Assembly: GCA_017560305.1 (NCBI GenBank)
Contig: JAFYOF010000090.1
Coordinates: forward strand, 1 to 12,329
DNA length: 12,329 nt
Origin: Alistipes sp.
Lineage (GTDB): Bacteria > Bacteroidota > Bacteroidia > Bacteroidales > Rikenellaceae
Reading direction: 5' to 3'
In this document: piece by piece, positions 11,296-12,329 of the stretch
Position numbering within the stretch: position 1 is the first letter of the stretch
How the letters are laid out: every line of letters starts with the position of its first letter
The notes under the pieces: generated by a model
The model's input: the letters and a program-made list of their open reading frames with translations, nothing else
Database searches by the model: none
What the model was told of the DNA's origin: nothing
Made by a program: the position numbers and the translations under genes

Positions 11296-12329
11296 ATGGT
11301 AAAGATAAAACCTTTCTGCGGCATCAGACCACCGCAGGAGTATGCTGCTGAGGTAGCATCCCGCCCATACGATGTATTGAACTCTGTGGAGGCGAAAGCC
11401 GAGGCTACGGAGCGTTCATTGCTACATATCATCAAGCCAGAGATTGACTTCGACCCCATCGCCGATGAGCACTCTGAAGAGGTTTATCTCAAGGCGATGG
11501 AGAACTTCCGCCTCTGGAAGGAGCGTGGCTGGCTGAAGCAGGATGAGCAGGAGCACTACTACATCTACGCGCAGACGATGAACGGTCGCACGCAGTATGG
11601 TATTGCTATGTGTTGCCACTTTGAGGATTACCTCTCGGGCGCAATCAAGAAGCACGAGCTCACCCGCACAGAAAAGGAGGAGGACCGTATGATTCATGTC
11701 CGCAACCAGAAGGCAAACATTGAGCCTGTGTTCTTCACCTACCCCGACAATGATGAGATCAACGCCATTGTTGAGCAGGTTGTTTCAGAGAACGAGGCTG
11801 ACTACGATTTCGTTGCTGCAGATGGTTTCGGCCACCATATGTGGATTGTGCGTGATGAGCTCACAAACAAGCGCATCACCGAACTCTTTGCCGACATCCC
11901 TGCGTTGTATGTTGCCGATGGTCACCACCGCACCGCAGCGGCTGCCCGCGTGGGTCAGGAGTGTATGGCAAACAACCCAGCACACCGCGGCGATGAGGAG
12001 TATTGCTACTTCCTTGCAGTCACCTTCCCCGCTTCGCAGTTACGCATCATCGACTACAACCGTGTGGTACGCGATTTGAACGGACTCTCGGAGGAGGAGT
12101 TGCTCACAGCACTTGAGACCTCGTTTGAGGTGGAATGCAAGGGCGAGGATATCTACACCCCAACGGCACTGCATAACTTTGCGATGTATCTTGACGGCAA
12201 GTGGTACAGCCTCACGGCAAAGGAGGGCACATATAACGACAACGACCCTATCGGCGTGTTAGATGTTACAGTGCTTTCAAACCTCGTGCTGGACAAGATT
12301 CTCGGCATCACCGACCTGCGTACCTCGAA
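11296..12329 (+). CDS. DUF1015 family protein, 3' end beyond the window
   Basis: The reading frame starts at ATG 11296, two bases after the serA TAA, and stays open to the window end (344 complete codons). The family is about 410-420 residues, so perhaps 70 residues are missing. It begins MVKIKPFCGIRPPQEYA, the usual DUF1015 N-terminus. Conserved stretches include the tyrosine-rich YYIYAQTMNGRTQYGI at about 88-103, DGFGHHMWIV at 176-185 and LYVADGHHRTAAA at 204-216. No signal peptide or membrane helix is seen. DUF1015 proteins have no role I can state as established. The tight operon with serC and serA points to serine metabolism, and DGHHR resembles the DGxHR motif of ParB-like free serine kinases; both are inferences. 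No phosphoserine phosphatase gene is present in the window. Confidence 0.93.
   Translation, partial: MVKIKPFCGIRPPQEYAAEVASRPYDVLNSVEAKAEATERSLLHIIKPEIDFDPIADEHSEEVYLKAMENFRLWKERGWLKQDEQEHYYIYAQTMNGRTQYGIAMCCHFEDYLSGAIKKHELTRTEKEEDRMIHVRNQKANIEPVFFTYPDNDEINAIVEQVVSENEADYDFVAADGFGHHMWIVRDELTNKRITELFADIPALYVADGHHRTAAAARVGQECMANNPAHRGDEEYCYFLAVTFPASQLRIIDYNRVVRDLNGLSEEELLTALETSFEVECKGEDIYTPTALHNFAMYLDGKWYSLTAKEGTYNDNDPIGVLDVTVLSNLVLDKILGITDLRTS

Overview
The window looks like a chromosomal segment of a member of the Bacteroidota, most likely order Bacteroidales. Several promoters fit the Bacteroidota pattern TTTG-N19-21-TAnnTTTG, start codons mostly lack Shine-Dalgarno sequences, and the gene content fits: a yicC-gmk-nadD-DUF3109 string, a DUF1015 gene behind serC-serA, and a SerA without an ACT domain. 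Genus cannot be fixed from the sequence alone; an Alistipes-like organism is a guess.

Layout. Bases 1-72 are the 3' part of a tRNA-Pro(TGG) with its own terminator. Bases 113-400 hold no gene but two nested inverted-repeat structures. On the minus strand follow an outer-membrane beta-barrel protein (405-1373) and an M3-family metallopeptidase lipoprotein (1513-3606), each with a terminator, then a CAT-anticodon tRNA (3726-3799) with promoter and terminator. The divergent intergenic region 3860-4473 contains a GCGAGGAGC-type interspersed repeat and then a plus-strand promoter, followed by a roughly 270-nt highly structured leader or ncRNA. This leader precedes a small membrane-anchored protein (4474-4812). 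A strong bidirectional terminator separates that gene from the next minus-strand operon.

The minus-strand operon reads, in transcription order, yicC (endoribonuclease family), gmk (guanylate kinase), nadD (NaMN adenylyltransferase carrying an unusual TPR-like tail), a DUF3109 cysteine-cluster protein and an M23/LysM cell-wall peptidase. It starts at a near-consensus promoter with a hairpin at the very 5' end of the mRNA. Divergently, serC, serA and a DUF1015 gene (cut by the window end) form a serine-biosynthesis operon. It makes phosphoserine from 3-phosphoglycerate; the DUF1015 protein carries a DGHHR motif reminiscent of ParB-like free serine kinases and may be a serine-metabolism enzyme.

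The most interesting material is the structured RNA at about 4178-4445: a 5' hairpin, a 123-nt rod-like stem flanked by direct repeats, and a terminator-like hairpin whose 5' arm could instead extend the rod, giving a possible attenuation switch. Other points of note are the NadD-TPR fusion, a tRNA with a swapped 54/58 T-loop pair, a SerA in which Lys replaces the catalytic His, and the nested inverted repeats. No CRISPR array, transposase, integrase or phage gene was seen.
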